Positions 33,390 to 44,239 of a DNA stretch of 64,000 bases are shown in pieces; position 1 is the first letter of the stretch, and every line of letters starts with the position of its first letter. Location of the stretch: positions 1,629,997 to 1,693,996 of the forward strand of contig JARKIF010000013.1 in NCBI GenBank assembly GCA_029378245.1, in the 5' to 3' direction. The stretch is from Roridomyces roridus (taxonomy: Eukaryota > Basidiomycota > Agaricomycetes > Agaricales > Mycenaceae). The notes below the pieces were generated by a model. That model was not told the origin of the DNA. It made no database searches and worked only from the letters and a program-made list of their open reading frames with translations. The position numbers and the translations under genes are program-made.

Positions 33390-34434
33390 ATGTCCAACGT
33401 CAACGTCTTCCGCAAGACCATCCTCATCACAGGAACCTCCTCCGGGATCGGTCTAGCCACAGCCAAATTCTTCCATCAAAATGGGTGGAACGTCGTCGCC
33501 ACTATGCGTAATCTCAAAGCTGCCCGGCCAGAGTTGCTTGCGCTGGCTGAAATCAACGATGCATCCCAGCCGCGGCTCATTCTGGAGTGTCTGGATGTGA
33601 CGGATACCACGCAGATAAAGGCGTCCATCGAGGCTGGGATACGCCACTTTGGCAAGATTGATGTCTTGGTGAATAATGCTGGATTCGCGCAAAATGGGGT
33701 TTTGGAGGGGATTTCGAGTGAAAAGGTCAAGGAGCAGTTTGCTGTGAATGTGTTTGGTGAGTTCTATTCCGGAATCCCCGAATAACTGACTGACTTTTTC
33801 TGCAGGAGTCATGGACATGACCCGGGCCATTCTACCGCACTTCCGCGCCAACGGGGGTGGTGGTGTCATCAATGTGAGCTCTGGAACCGGTCTTTGGGCG
33901 CTCCCCCTTGGCACGATGTACTCCTCGAGCAAGTTTGCGCTGGAGGGCTTCACCGAGGCGCTCTCGTACGAACTGGCGTCGCAGGGTGTATTTGTCAAGT
34001 CCGTTATTCCCCATGGCGGGGTCACGGAAACCGATTTTGCGGCTCGGTTCTTGGATTCGACACCGAAGGAGCCCGAGTCTCCGGAGCAAAAGGCAGAGTA
34101 CAAGGAGATGATGGAAGCGTATGGCCCGTTCTTGATGAAGACTTATGCAAGGTGTCGCCTACTTTCTCTCGAGTGAATCACTGCTGACTCGAAAAGCTAC
34201 CGCGCCGTAATTGAAAAGGCAGGCGTCTCATCTTCAGATGTCGCCAAAGTCATTTTCGAGGCTTCGACCGACGGGTCGGACAGGTTGAGATACATGATTG
34301 GGGTCGACACTCGGGAATTCTTGGAGAAGAGGTACAACTCCAAATCGGATGAGGATTACATGGAGTTCATGCGCGCTTTCTTCCCGCCGGTGAATGACGA
34401 GGATGTGGAGGCATGGAGGAAGACGCAGAAATGA
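33390..34434 (+). CDS. Short-chain dehydrogenase/reductase
   Basis: Classical SDR that oxidises or reduces a small alcohol or carbonyl with NAD(P)H; substrate unknown. Exons 33390-33756, 33806-34151 and 34197-34434 join in frame. The cofactor motif is ILITGTSSGIGLATAKFF, followed by LVNNAGFAQNGVLEG. The catalytic serine is in VINVSSGTGLW and the Y-x-x-x-K in YSSSKFALEGFTEAL. The protein ends FFPPVNDEDVEAWRKTQK at TGA 34432-34434. About 316 residues, normal for the family. A TATATTAAG-like promoter motif lies near 33339. Confidence 0.9.
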
Positions 34435-34503
34435 TAGTCATGTCTGTTACGTCTTCTCAAAACTTGATAATAAAATATTTGTCAGTTGACTTCGCCAAGG
34501 GAT

Positions 34504-34592
34504 GACCCACGCCCGAATTGAACAGGCAACCTGCGTGCAATGTGGAGCACTGGCACGGAGTAATCAGACCATCAGCCGCGGCGCGGTGGGTC
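34504..34592 (-). ncRNA. tRNA-like unit 8
   Basis: Ends GACCCAC/GTGGGTC are perfect. The T loop reads TTCAATT. The D-like hairpin is altered. First member of a same-strand array to 36358. Confidence 0.65.
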
Positions 34593-34850
34593 CTTCTTTC
34601 AGTTCCCGAGACTTCCGTTCAAAAGGGGAGCCTCAAGATATTTCCGAACAATGCCTACCGCAATACTTCCTACCCGGAGGCAATAATGAGTGAAAATTCA
34701 ACCAAACACGTGATCAATGTTCAACCACCATGGCAAAAAGAAAAGTCACTTTTTTCACGCTGAGCGAAGTGTTTGATCAAATCTAGGAGCAAAGAAGTTC
34801 TCAGTTGGTCGAAAAAACAATTGCCGGAAAACAAAAACCGCAGCGCGATC

Positions 34851-34941
34851 GACCCATTACCCGCGCCCGGATCGAACAGGTTCTTGTATGCAATACATGC
34901 CGAGTGCCACTGTGTGCAAGTGCGGACCAACCGCATGGGTC
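34851..34941 (-). ncRNA. tRNA-like unit 9
   Basis: GACCCAT pairs with ATGGGTC at 7 of 7, a compensatory C-to-T change against the family. D-like hairpin GCGG-TTGGT-CCGC. A few extra bases lie between T arm and 3' end. T5-equivalent at 34833-34837. Confidence 0.65.
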
Positions 34942-35070
34942 TTCCCTTTCCTCAACCCAGGGTAGAATGTAGTCTGCTCTTTGTCGCAGACACGGACTTG
35001 CCCCCTGTACCGCTATCAACGAATCGGCCTGCAGTAAAAAAAAATGGATATGCAATGATGCATCATTAAC

Positions 35071-35147
35071 GCACAAGTCCGAATCGAACGGAACAGCAGC
35101 TGACCGAGTACCAGTGGGTGACGGGTGCGGGACGTTCAACGTTGTGC
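35071..35147 (-). ncRNA. tRNA-like unit 10
   Basis: Ends GCACAA/TTGTGC form a 6-bp stem of a different sequence from the family norm. T arm TCCG-TTCGATT-CGGA is intact and the D-like hairpin is lost. T9-equivalent at 35036-35044. Confidence 0.55.
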
Positions 35148-35359
35148 CTTTTCCTTTTCACCTGCACTGATTGAGCAAAATTGAGGCTCCCTTTGCCCCT
35201 TCTGTCTGACTTTGAGCGCGGTGACGGTCACCAAGTCCCGACTCTTTTCAAGACCCAACATGTTCAATTCGGTTGTAGCTCCCACCACACTTCAATGCCA
35301 ATGTTCTTCCAATGATACGAGTAAATAAAAAGGTCATGGCTTTGTCATGGCTTCTTCTA

Positions 35360-35446
35360 GATCCCACGGCCGAATCGAACGGGCTGTCTGCGTGACGCAT
35401 CGAAAACTTTGTGATCTTCTGCAGGTGCGGGCCATCCGCGTGGGTC
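35360..35446 (-). ncRNA. tRNA-like unit 11
   Basis: GACCCAC faces GTGGGATC (one bulged A). Hairpin GCGG-ATGGC-CCGC, start of the middle stem CCTGC, T arm CCCG-TTCGATT-CGG. T5-equivalent at 35327-35331. Confidence 0.65.
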
Positions 35447-35676
35447 TGGCTTGCATGGTGCCCTCAACTTGAGGAAGACTGTACCAGCGACTCGGTGGAT
35501 TGCACTGAGAACAAACTTCAGACAATCGGGACTGCAACTCCCGAGTCCCAAGCTCTACTTCAACTGTCTCCGGCCTTGGGCGGCGGTCCCCGAGCTCCTG
35601 AATCCCCTTAAAAGATTGGATTCAGCAGAACACATATGAAAAAAAGCAAAAGTAGAGGTCTGCATGCAGACCAACC

Positions 35677-35768
35677 GCCCATGCCCGAATCGAACAGGCC
35701 GCCTGTGTAAACTGGGATCCGCACTAAGGATGACATCAATGTGGTACAGGTGCGGACCACCGCATGAC
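35677..35768 (-). ncRNA. tRNA-like unit 12
   Basis: The middle stem is CCTGT/ACAGG, a paired change from CCTGC/GCAGG. Hairpin GCGG-TGGT-CCGC intact. End stem GTCAT/ATGGC-like with one wobble. T7-equivalent at 35639-35645. Confidence 0.65.
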
Positions 35769-35989
35769 CCTCTGTGCACAACTGAATTCAATAGGTGGAC
35801 ATATGAGTTTGCTTTCAGACATAGCTGAGGCGGAGAGTTACTCATTTTCGACGGCAGGCGTCTCATATGTGCCTTGGGACATGAGTCGCCGGACGCGCAT
35901 GGTCCCGCAATCGAGAGTCTGTTGGAGGCTTGTGTTGGAAGAGCTTGGAGCCCAAAAGAAAAAGAGGACGTGCTCCGCACCCGGAAAAT

Positions 35990-36054
35990 GTCCCATGCCT
36001 GAGTCGAACAGGCCACCTGAACCAGGAGAGAATCCTGTTGAATTCGAGAGGGAC
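35990..36054 (-). ncRNA. tRNA-like unit 13, D hairpin lost
   Basis: 65 nt. End stem GTCCC/GGGAC, T arm CCTG-TTCGACT-CAGG, no GCGG-TGGT-CCGC. T5-equivalent at 35959-35963. Confidence 0.5.
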
Positions 36055-36273
36055 GGTGTTTCTTGACAATAGCGCTACTGCTTTGGTCAGGCCGCAGATT
36101 ATGTAGACTTCAACTACTAGTTCGATGGTGACAACTAGAACGTGCTGTCCCTGTAGCCTGCCTTGGAACGTAGTAGGCATGCCGATCCAATCCAGAATTC
36201 CTCGATTGAACAAACTCCGTCATATACACCCCGAGTTGCAGAATGTTGGCAAAAATGCGAGTTGAGCAGGTCT

Positions 36274-36358
36274 GACCGACGCCCGAATCGAACGGGCTCC
36301 CGCGACGCAGATGGATGGATGACGTGTTGCTGGCAGGTGCGGACCACCGCAGAGGGTC
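36274..36358 (-). ncRNA. tRNA-like unit 14
   Basis: End stem GACC/GGTC with two mismatches inside. Hairpin GCGG-TGGT-CCGC and T arm CCCG-TTCGATT-CGGG perfect. T5-equivalent at 36251-36255. Last unit of the array. Confidence 0.65.
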
Positions 36359-36688
36359 TTGGTATCAGGCAATTCAAGCCGTCCAGACTTAAACCGGAAG
36401 AATCATTGTACTTGCAAGTTCTCCTGCTTTCACCGCTAGCGCTGAGATTTCAGACGAAAGAATCCGATCGCGAAGACACATTTAGAACCAACATCCTAGT
36501 TCGCGAGGGAAGCATTTCCAACAAAAGTGAGTCGTGGGTATATCGTAAAAAGCTTCGTAAAAAGATCAATCCAGCCCAACCTCAAACGCCCACTGCACCC
36601 CATCTACATCTACCCCTCCCAACCCCTCTTCCCCATGTCTACCCAAAGCATAAGCATCCCAACAAGAGGCAAAAGAAATTAATCAAAC

Positions 36689-37706
36689 CTACGCAGCCTC
36701 AAACGCCGCCCACGCATTGCTAACCCCCGTCAAATCATCCGCATTCACCCAATCCGAGCCCGCAGAGAAAAACGTGTCCCACGTAGAGACGCTCGAAGCC
36801 GTGTCCCAGAACCGGGAGCGGATGCCGAAATCGTGCGCATTCCGAACGAGCTCTTGCATTTGAGCGGTCTGCGGGCATTAATTAGTGCTTCGGAAATAGA
36901 GATTGACGAGGACGCACATTCGAGACACTGCTGTAATCAACACTCGCTAATGGGGCGATTTCCGGACCCCATTCGAGCCCGACACCAGGCTTGGTGCTGT
37001 ACAGCTGGATGATGTTGGCGTCAAAGAAGAGGTCACGGGGTTCGGCGGCGACGACGGAGGCGAGGGGTGTGTTGCCAGTGCCGACCACGGTGACGGCGCC
37101 TTGTGTGAGGACGCCGTTGGCGTAGGTTGTTAGGTGGCCGCCGGCACGCAGGGTTTGGAGGGCGTCGAGAACGGGTTGATATGTTCTGTGTAGAGAGTTA
37201 GGGCCAATGAAGTGGAGAGGACACCGCGTACGTTGGGCCATCAGTTTTGAAGTCGATGAGGAGTTGGAGAGGGTTTGCTACAGAGATACTGGAACATGAT
37301 GAGGGACGTGGCTTCGGAGTGGGCAGACACGTACGGAGTCGCAGAGGCCACCGTCCCGTTGATGATCCCGAGTATTGGGCCGAGGTAGAGAGATTGGAGG
37401 GTGATGGACTTGTTGATCTCGCCACTCGTGTGTGCGACCTGGGGGACGTCGGGATGGGGGTGGACTTGATCAAGGAGGGACTGACATAGAGTTTTCCGTC
37501 ACCGGGAACCCACCACACGTCCGCCTCGACGCTCATGATGCTCAGATTGAGCGCGTCCCAGAGCGGGACCGCGCGGGTATCTTGGGAGATTGAGTACAAG
37601 GTCTGATGCAGCAGTCGGAAGGCGTACAGTCATTGTGCGAGTGGATGGGCTTGACGGCGACAACGGTGGTCGAGAGGAGGGCGGCGACAACGCAGAACGA
37701 GAGCAT
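36689..37706 (-). CDS. AIM6-like PLC-type phosphodiesterase family protein, secreted
   Basis: Member of the AIM6 family, which has the PLC-like/glycerophosphodiester phosphodiesterase barrel. A signal peptide (MLSFCVVAALLSTTVVAVKP) leads to IHSHNDYTRAVPLWDALNLS across a short intron, with the paired-histidine motif H-S-H-N-D-Y. SVEADVWWVPGDGKLY carries the metal-site E and D. SITLQSLYLGPILGIINGTV and NPLQLLIDFKTDGPTY follow, and the end is NAHDFGIRSRFWDTASSVST to GVSNAWAAFEAA at the stop 36689. Five or so introns near 50 nt. The frame appears intact. Substrate unknown. Confidence 0.82.
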
Positions 37707-38121
37707 CGTATCTCTAACCGAGCTCAGGAAGGAAGGGGAGGGAATATATAAAGCCGCAGAAGACGAGGAAGAGATGGCATGTGTGGGAAGCAGATGACCG
37801 TCGAAAGCACGTTTGCAAGTTTCACTGCCACTGACGGACGGCTTTGAGCCTCAGGCTATCCTCCTTTGGGTTTCTACCTGCTGTTGCTGCTGCTGCGGCT
37901 TCCCTCTCCTCTCTCATTGATTTCCCTCGCCCTGGCAGCCCTGTTCCGCGCAGCCTACGCTGGAAAAAGGCAGACGGACAAAGCCAGCGACGCACGACGG
38001 AAGATCTGCACATGTGTGCCATGCCATCGGACGATGATGTTCTCTCCATGCGTGGCTTCCAAGTTCTTAAAATGCCGCACGTTCTGCCACTCGTCCTTGT
38101 CGTCTCTGCTCCCCTCTTGAG
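37707..38121. other. Intergenic between divergent genes
   Basis: Includes GGGAATATATAAAGCC near 37739-37755, a likely TATA box for the AIM6-like gene on the minus strand. A short GCTGTTGCTGCTGCTGC stretch lies near 37880. No gene recognised. Confidence 0.5.
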
Positions 38122-38743
38122 ATGTGGCCACGTCTGCTCGCCGTCTTCGCGCTGTCCGTCGCCTCCTTGGCGTCCGCGACGATAACACTGGACCCGACCC
38201 TGGTGCATAGCTCGACGCGTCGAGCTCCTTTATCCTAATGCATCGCGACAGTGCTACACCCTCTCGGCCAACGGTACCCAATACCTCGACTCGACCAATA
38301 GCGTTCTGAAGATCCAGGTCCACGCCAAGTGCGCCGCTGCTCACTCCACCGCGTTATCGCGCTTCGCTGACACGCGTTATACAGCCGTACGGAATTGGAG
38401 CAGGGCGACGATAAGGGCGTCAGGTTTCACTTCCCTTTGGGTGAGAACGGTTGGGTCGTCTGCGAAGCCCACGACGAGCACTACGTCGGGACGACGTTCG
38501 TCAATCCTACCGAGTGGTCTACCGAGGACTCGCTGGCTTCCGCCGTCTCCCTCGCCACCATCCACATCTCCGACGCTGGCGACCAAGTATACATCACCTC
38601 GAGTCCGCGTCGCCAGATGACGTCCACCGCGGGAGGTATGCGACTTTCTCTTGCCTTGTGATATCACTGACTCTGGTTCTCTAGTGAGCAGCGCTACTGC
38701 GTTCAACTGGGATATCCAGCAGATTAACTGTCTCCTTTCATGA
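38122..38743 (+). CDS. Small secreted protein, unknown family
   Basis: About 170 residues after joining four exons. The signal peptide is MWPRLLAVFALSVASLASA. The mature part has CYTLSANGTQYLDSTNSVLK, GVRFHFPLGENGWVVCEAHD, YVGTTFVNPTEW and a C-terminal FNWDIQQINCLLS. Three cysteines; no domain recognised. Inferred introns lie at about 38195-38243, 38330-38384 and 38637-38684; each keeps the frame open. Could be an effector-like or cell-wall protein. I cannot assign a function. Confidence 0.55.
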
Positions 38744-38861
38744 TCTTTACGACTTGCTTGTACCAATTCTTTCAGGCAGAATATACCTTCGAATACCGAA
38801 TTCTGCGAATATGCATGCCCGCGCAGAGTAAGAAAAACTCAAACCATTCAATAAATGGCCG

Positions 38862-38935
38862 GCCACCGAATTGAACGGAGTTCCACAGGCGCTGGGAGTC
38901 AACCTTCGAATTGGTGCGTGGCGAACCCACGAATC
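38862..38935 (-). ncRNA. Degraded tRNA-like unit
   Basis: T-arm-like CTCCG-TTCAATT-CGG near 38870 with a weakly matching 5' part. No D hairpin. Confidence 0.3.
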
Positions 38936-39205
38936 TAGCAGCTCATGGGTGTTATGTCGGCAGATAGTACCACTCTTCTTCTTTCTTCTTTTTCTTTTTT
39001 GGTGGAGCGAACAGCAAGGGGGCAACTGATCAAATCAGCCCTCCCTCGCACACTTTTTTCTCGGGGTACACACGCCCGCGAAGAGAAAAATTACCACTCT
39101 TCGCTGACTCGATTCTGGCGTTTCTCGTGTGCAACTCTTCTGACACCAAGTTGTTACCAAGTTGGCGAAGCAAGAAAAAAAAACCAAACAATCTTTGCGC
39201 ATGGT

Positions 39206-39290
39206 CGCACCCCGGATCGAACGGGATGGAAAGGCCTTTGGGTTCCCAGCCCGGGTTTATATTCCCGTCAAAGGGTCTGTGTTACTTCAA
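39206..39290 (-). ncRNA. Degraded tRNA-like unit
   Basis: T arm CCCG-TTCGATC-CGGG with 5' GACCC at about 39287. The end stem does not pair well. A T9-equivalent lies near 39176-39184. Confidence 0.4.
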
Positions 39291-39664
39291 GCTTGGTAAT
39301 TCAAGTATGATTCCTCTTCGACCGTCGACGCCGCCTGGTTCTTGTTGCGTGCATCAAGAGTCTGGTCTGTTTATAACCTGGACCAGGGCCCGGGACTGTC
39401 TGTGAAGCGCAAGATTCTAAACAAGCTACGGTGCGTCAAGATGTACTCTTGGGACCAACGCGCTCTAGAACATGACTGCTGGACGGTTGGACGACTCTTC
39501 GGGTTGTCCCCTGTTGTCCCAGACTCCCAGTAAAACAGAGATATGATCATGAGCAGGCAGCTTGTTCGATTCAGGCGCACGTTTCGATTGCCGCATAGCC
39601 AAGCGTTTTCCACTCTTAGAGCCGCATGGAAAGAAATCCTTGGCGGCACCCGTACGGGGGTTCC

Positions 39665-39795
39665 TATAAATCGCCGCACTGCCGCACTTTTGCCGCTGCC
39701 GCTGCCGCACTGTACCGCGCCGCGCCGCCAAGTATGTCACACTACCGCGTTGTCACGCAGGGTCAGTGCCGCCACTGCCGCGGTGATTTTCAACT
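39665..39795. repeat. GC-rich imperfect repeat patch 1
   Basis: Short words GCCGC, TGCCGC and TACCGC recur in irregular order, with self-complementary CCGCGG and CACTGCCGCGGTG segments. The same words recur at 40535-40810 and 41085-41140. Confidence 0.6.
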
Positions 39796-40534
39796 GCGTG
39801 TAAATTGGCAACGGAGCCAGCGGGATCAGGGAACGAGGTCAGGGAAGATTGTTCACCCTTCGGAAAGCTGAAATTTACAATCTGACACACAGGCTGGACA
39901 TTTCAACATTGAGGTCAACATAAAGTTGAACTCCCAGTGTGTATGGTGTTGAACCCATGACGACCACGGTAATTCAGCTCCATAAGTCGCGCCGAACGTG
40001 AAGGAGATACGCACCTGCATTCAAGGCTGGAATCAAAACATACTTTCAACAGTTCTCAATTGGCTCGGCCTCAGCGAAATGTTGTTCCATGTTCAAAGCA
40101 GTCAATGGTGTAATTCAGTGGTCAGTTCGATACAGTCTGGACGACATATACTTGCTGAATTAATGTGAATATCAACTGATGCTCCCGTGCTTGTGAAGTT
40201 ATGATATGCTGCTCTCCAAAGTCGTATCGGCGGCGTCAGATTTTTTGACATAGGCGATGGAGGGAGGGGAATCTGTCGCTACCGTGAGACATTGATTGCA
40301 TGGGTGAGCCATCTACGTTGATTGAGGGGCATTACGTTGTGAAATACTGCAAAAAGCGGTCAATTCCTGACTTCCCATCACTCCCATCGTCACTTAAAAT
40401 TGATTTATTTCTGGATTGGTCGAAGTTCCGACAAAGCGGTCATCGGTGAGTCAATCCTTGCTCGTAGAAGCGTTGAATTCAGATGTAACATGAGATTGTA
40501 TAAATTTTCAGTGCGTTGCAATCGTTAAGCCAAC

Positions 40535-40810
40535 TGCGGCGGTGGCTGTACGGCGGTAGCACAACTTCGATCAAGAAGCCGGTCTACTCTGCTCAGAGTT
40601 GGACAACTCACTCGATACATGAATGCAGCGGCACCACCGTTCCTGTACCACGCTGACTACCGCCACTGCCGCGGCGGTTGTCACACCACCGCAATGTCAC
40701 TACCGCGCCATTACCGCGCTGCAGTGCCGCGCTGCGCAATTGCCGCGGTGCAGAAAAATGTTGCCGCACTTTTCAAGTGCCGCGCCGTGCCGCGAGTACC
40801 GCACTTGACA
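40535..40810. repeat. GC-rich imperfect repeat patch 2
   Basis: Dense TACCGC/GCCGC/GTGCCGC words on a background of AT-rich DNA. Patch edges are sharp. The open frames over it are a by-product of the repeat. Confidence 0.6.
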
Positions 40811-41084
40811 GATTTAACAAGACCTTTCAAAACTCATTCCAGGCCGAGTACTTGGGTCATCAAACATGTTTCATCTTTCATTTGAACTTGAAATATCCAC
40901 AGTCCCTTGTTCAACAGCAATCATGGCCCCATTGAGAATGATAGTACAAGCATACAACTTTTCAACACTCATTCAAGGCAGAGTACTGGAGATTCACACA
41001 AGTCTCGTACTCCAATTGAACTTTAATGCCTTATGGAACACCAACCACGAGTCTATTCAGAAGAATACCACATGTAGGAAATTT

Positions 41085-41140
41085 TAGTACCGCGCTGACT
41101 GCCGCGCCGCTACCGCACTTACCGCCGCGGCAGGAGAGCG
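41085..41140. repeat. GC-rich imperfect repeat patch 3
   Basis: Short patch of the same YACCGC/GCCGC words, containing CCGCCGCGGC. Confidence 0.5.
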
Positions 41141-42640
41141 GCAATCTCATCAGGAAAACCTGAAGTTGCCAATTGTCGGTAATTGCCACCATATACCGAA
41201 GAATGTCTCATTATCCAAGATTTTTCTGATGTCTAAGTGCCGATAATTTCGTACCAACTTTCAACTGAATGGCTCACAAGTGCTGACATATGGCTATCAT
41301 ATGGCCCCATTTGGAGCAGGTATCTTCGCATTCAGAACGGACATCTCTCATGTTATTTGACTGGGTGTACACGGAAATGAACTATATTGCAGATTAAAAA
41401 TGAATACAGTGGTATGTAGCTGTATGATGTACATATGCATATTCCAGATTCAACCCAAGAAACCTGCCCACTGCACCGTGCAAGCATTGATATGTATGGT
41501 GGAATCGCGACACGAGGAAGAGCTGTCGGCAAAGGGATGAGCGGCAGGGAAGTGAAGTATTCAGGATGTCACATACCTATACAGGGACGAAGCTGATGTG
41601 CAAGTAAAATAGGGGACTGCAGCTAGAACAACGATGAATAGATGTGAATCATGAAAGGAAAGGACACATACTGATGGATAGGACCCGTTCATAATGAACC
41701 AGTAAAGGCTGAGGTGGATGTGATTAGGTCATATAAGACACGAAAAAATATTACTATTCACCATTGTGAACGGAAGCAGCTGTATGCGACGGAGCGTGGG
41801 TAGGTAGGGTAACGGAAAGGAGACAGTCCAGGGATATAGAGCCACGCGGAACTGAGAACGCACCTTACAAGCCACGGCGGTCTTGCGCCGACGTGGGAGT
41901 GCCAACGCTGGTATGCATCGGTGAGGTGGCAGGGCTTAGCCGAGGGCGGTGAGCGACGGCACGGCGGTGAGTGCGAGCCTGACCCTACAGATACCAGGGA
42001 TGGATTGAGCATTAGTGGAAAGATGGCAGCAGCACCACACGCACTGCAGCTCTGAGTCATGTACATGTGCCGGGCCCGAGCATTCCCAAGATCTTGGCCT
42101 GGATGCCCGTGAACACGCGTGGAGGTACTATGGAAGTATGAGGACGGACCTGGGCACAGGGGAGATGGAGGTCGCAAGGCGGGAAAGGGTGAATGTGGTG
42201 GGTTGTCAGTGGGGAAGAGGGGGGAGGAAGAGAAAGGCGTTGACAGCGCTTCTCATCTTCTGCCGAGTTGGGTTGTCAACCAACGTCACGTGAGCGGCGC
42301 GGCAACAGAACGCCGTCTTACCGTAACTGTTACGTGCTCTCGGCAAACGACTTAACAATATTTATGAGATCGTACAAGCCAAGTACAAGCTGGGCAGACT
42401 GAAGGGTAGCGCACACAACAGCCAATCTCTTGGAGTGAACCATAGCCGGGACTCCCTGCCTGCCAGCAAGTTTCTCTCACACCGAGATTTAACCCCAACA
42501 ATCTCGGCAAATTGTTCCGGAGTTTCGGCAGTGTTCAACATTTTCGGATTGTCGCAGATTGTTGCCAAAATGGCGAATGTGGTTTTTCCTGATGTTATGG
42601 AGACCCCCCGTACGGATGTATATCATGTACATTGCGTCAG

Positions 42641-42700
42641 GCTGCCGGCTGCCGCTCCTGTTCGATCCAGGACCAGGATCAGTTCATGGGGTCATCTTGG
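42641..42700 (+). ncRNA. Degraded tRNA-like unit
   Basis: T-arm-like CCTG-TTCGATC-CAGG near 42657-42671. The end stem and D hairpin are not recognisable. Confidence 0.3.
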
Positions 42701-42718
42701 AAGATATTTTTGCCCTAG

Positions 42719-42817
42719 GCCCAGCGAAAACGGGCGTACTGGTGGCATGGATTATAACGGTACAGAGGTTGTTGATTTGATGCTGGAAGAAGCAGGCCTG
42801 TTCAATTCGGGCTGGGT
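42719..42817 (+). ncRNA. Degraded tRNA-like unit
   Basis: GCCCAGC at the 5' end pairs with GCTGGGT at the 3' end; T arm CCTG-TTCAATT-CGGG. D hairpin absent. Confidence 0.4.
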
Positions 42818-42940
42818 CACTGCGTGCATCGTCGGATATTTTTGAATCAAGTTCAAATGCAACTGGCACAGAGAAAAAAGGTATATGGGATGAAGCGCCG
42901 GAGCGGGGCCGTAGCCACAGGGAATACTCGATTCAATTCG

Positions 42941-43026
42941 GACTTTGACCAGGCGATGGTCCGCACCTACATTCAATTTGAACAAAATTGAGTAGAAGCG
43001 GGTGTCTGTTCGATTCGGGCCCAGTC
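42941..43026 (+). ncRNA. Degraded tRNA-like unit
   Basis: Ends GACT/AGTC; GCGATGGTCCGCACC and TTCGATTCGGG recognisable. T6 run near 43050. Confidence 0.45.
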
Positions 43027-43234
43027 TTTGTCCGAAGAAAGAACTCGATGCTTTTTTTCGGATTGAGTTCGCAACCCGCCGCCCAGGACACCGGTGAGAA
43101 CTGAGCTCTTTCTTCGACGAGCCTTGTATATATACTGAGTGAGTAGACTGGACTTGTTCACGCGTTCACAGGTTGCAATCCCTCGCAACCGCGGCCACAG
43201 GATAACGAAATCGTTCTGTGGACAAGGATATATA

Positions 43235-43323
43235 GACCCATGGCGGTGGTCCGTGCCTGTGCTCAGTGTTCTGGTTCTTCTTTTCTAGCTTATCCATTTG
43301 CCTGTTCGATTCAGGTGTGGGTC
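43235..43323 (+). ncRNA. tRNA-like unit 15
   Basis: GACCCAT/GTGGGTC ends, GCGG-TGGT-CCGT hairpin, T arm CCTG-TTCGATT-CAGG. T11 run at 43343-43353, the longest in the family. Confidence 0.7.
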
Positions 43324-43392
43324 ATAGGTTGAAACACAGGGGTTTTTTTTTTTGAACCAAGCGTAGTAAATTCAACTGGCATCGAGGCAAGA

Positions 43393-44013
43393 AGGGGTTT
43401 TCAAAGTTGGATTTTTCACTCGATTATTCACTTTATTTCATTTGCATTTTTCACCTTCCAAATTTGGGCAACGAAAGTGAATAAGAAAAAAGAAGTGAAA
43501 CAAGGTCGAGAGCTGTTTCATTTATTTATTCACTTTGAAACAAACCCCGTGACATCCATCCTGCACGTGTCTTCAAGCCTCGGGCACGCTCGATCGAATC
43601 CTTCGCTGCCCATCCACTCTACCTCTCGTTCTCGATGCCCCCTCGCAAGTCTAAAAAAGGACATGTCCATCAAGGGTCTCGAAGCCCAAACCAGCGCGGC
43701 CGAGGCCAAAAAAAAAAGGATTCCGCGTACAAGTGTACATAGCCTTGTAGGCCATATTGCTTCAGGGTACTTGCCTGTCGGTGTTCCGTGGTATCTCCGA
43801 GGAGGGCGCGGTTTACGGGAGTGGCGGGTGCACGTGGTGGGGCGCACGGGTCAGTGTTCGGGATGATTACATCTGTTTGGTGGTTTATTCACTTGGATTT
43901 TCAAGAGGGTGTCTTCAAGGTGAAACAAGTGAAAAATACATTTTTTCAACAAATTGAAACAAGTGAATAAACCAGTGAATAAAGAGGTGAAAAATCTAAC
44001 TTTGAAAACCCCT
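43393..44013. mobile_element. Foldback DNA element with ~100-bp inverted repeats
   Basis: Starts AGGGGTTTTCAAAGTT and ends with its reverse complement, with one mismatch in the first 16 bp. The arms continue as imperfect inverted repeats rich in TTTATTCACTT words for about 100 bp. A short internal frame at 43638 begins MPPRKSKKGHVH, the kind of basic start seen in some fungal transposases, but stops after about 35 codons. Target duplication not clear. Likely a non-autonomous derivative of a larger transposon. Confidence 0.65.
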
Positions 44014-44120
44014 AATATGTTTCCGTGCTTACATATGATGAACTTGTGGTGAATCAAAAAAAACTTGATTCAGTTCCGAGTTTGACCAGGTAAAACGGCG
44101 ATTGATGTGAGAAATAGAAA

Positions 44121-44203
44121 GACCTGAGCGGTGGTCCGCACCTGCATGACTTTAGAATGCGAGCACACTTGGAAGCAGGCGCCTGTTCGATTCAGGCCGG
44201 ATC
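44121..44203 (+). ncRNA. tRNA-like unit 16
   Basis: GACCTG/CGGATC ends with one mismatch, GCGG-TGGT-CCGC hairpin, CCTGC/GCAGG middle stem, T arm GCCTG-TTCGATT-CAGGC. T5 at 44236-44240. Confidence 0.7.
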
Positions 44204-44239
44204 TGTACCGGTGAAAATAAAGCACTATAGTGCTCTTTT

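Larger units (their letters stand above)
38744..42640. other. Gene-poor region
   Basis: About 3.9 kb without a convincing gene. It contains two degraded tRNA-like units, three GC-rich repeat patches and long AT-rich unique DNA. The open frames at 41758-42300 have no family signature. Confidence 0.55.

Noticed and set aside
34504..36358. Regularly spaced repeats that might be read as a CRISPR-like array
   Set aside because: Repeats are degenerate, spacing is 220-350 bp and the repeat itself is a folded tRNA-like unit; nothing else fits a CRISPR system and the genome is eukaryotic.
24326..38743. A biosynthetic gene cluster (esterase, S9 peptidase, SDR, CDH-type cytochrome)
   Set aside because: No core synthase, terpene cyclase, P450 or transporter is present; the genes look like unrelated neighbours.
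39206..39290. Possible ordinary nuclear tRNA gene
   Set aside because: The T arm is good, but the acceptor ends do not pair and no D arm is present. It fits a degraded member of the tRNA-like family better. I found no canonical tRNA gene in the window.
41758..42293. Overlapping frames on both strands
   Set aside because: Composition is mixed, there is no signature, and no splice-compatible neighbours were found.
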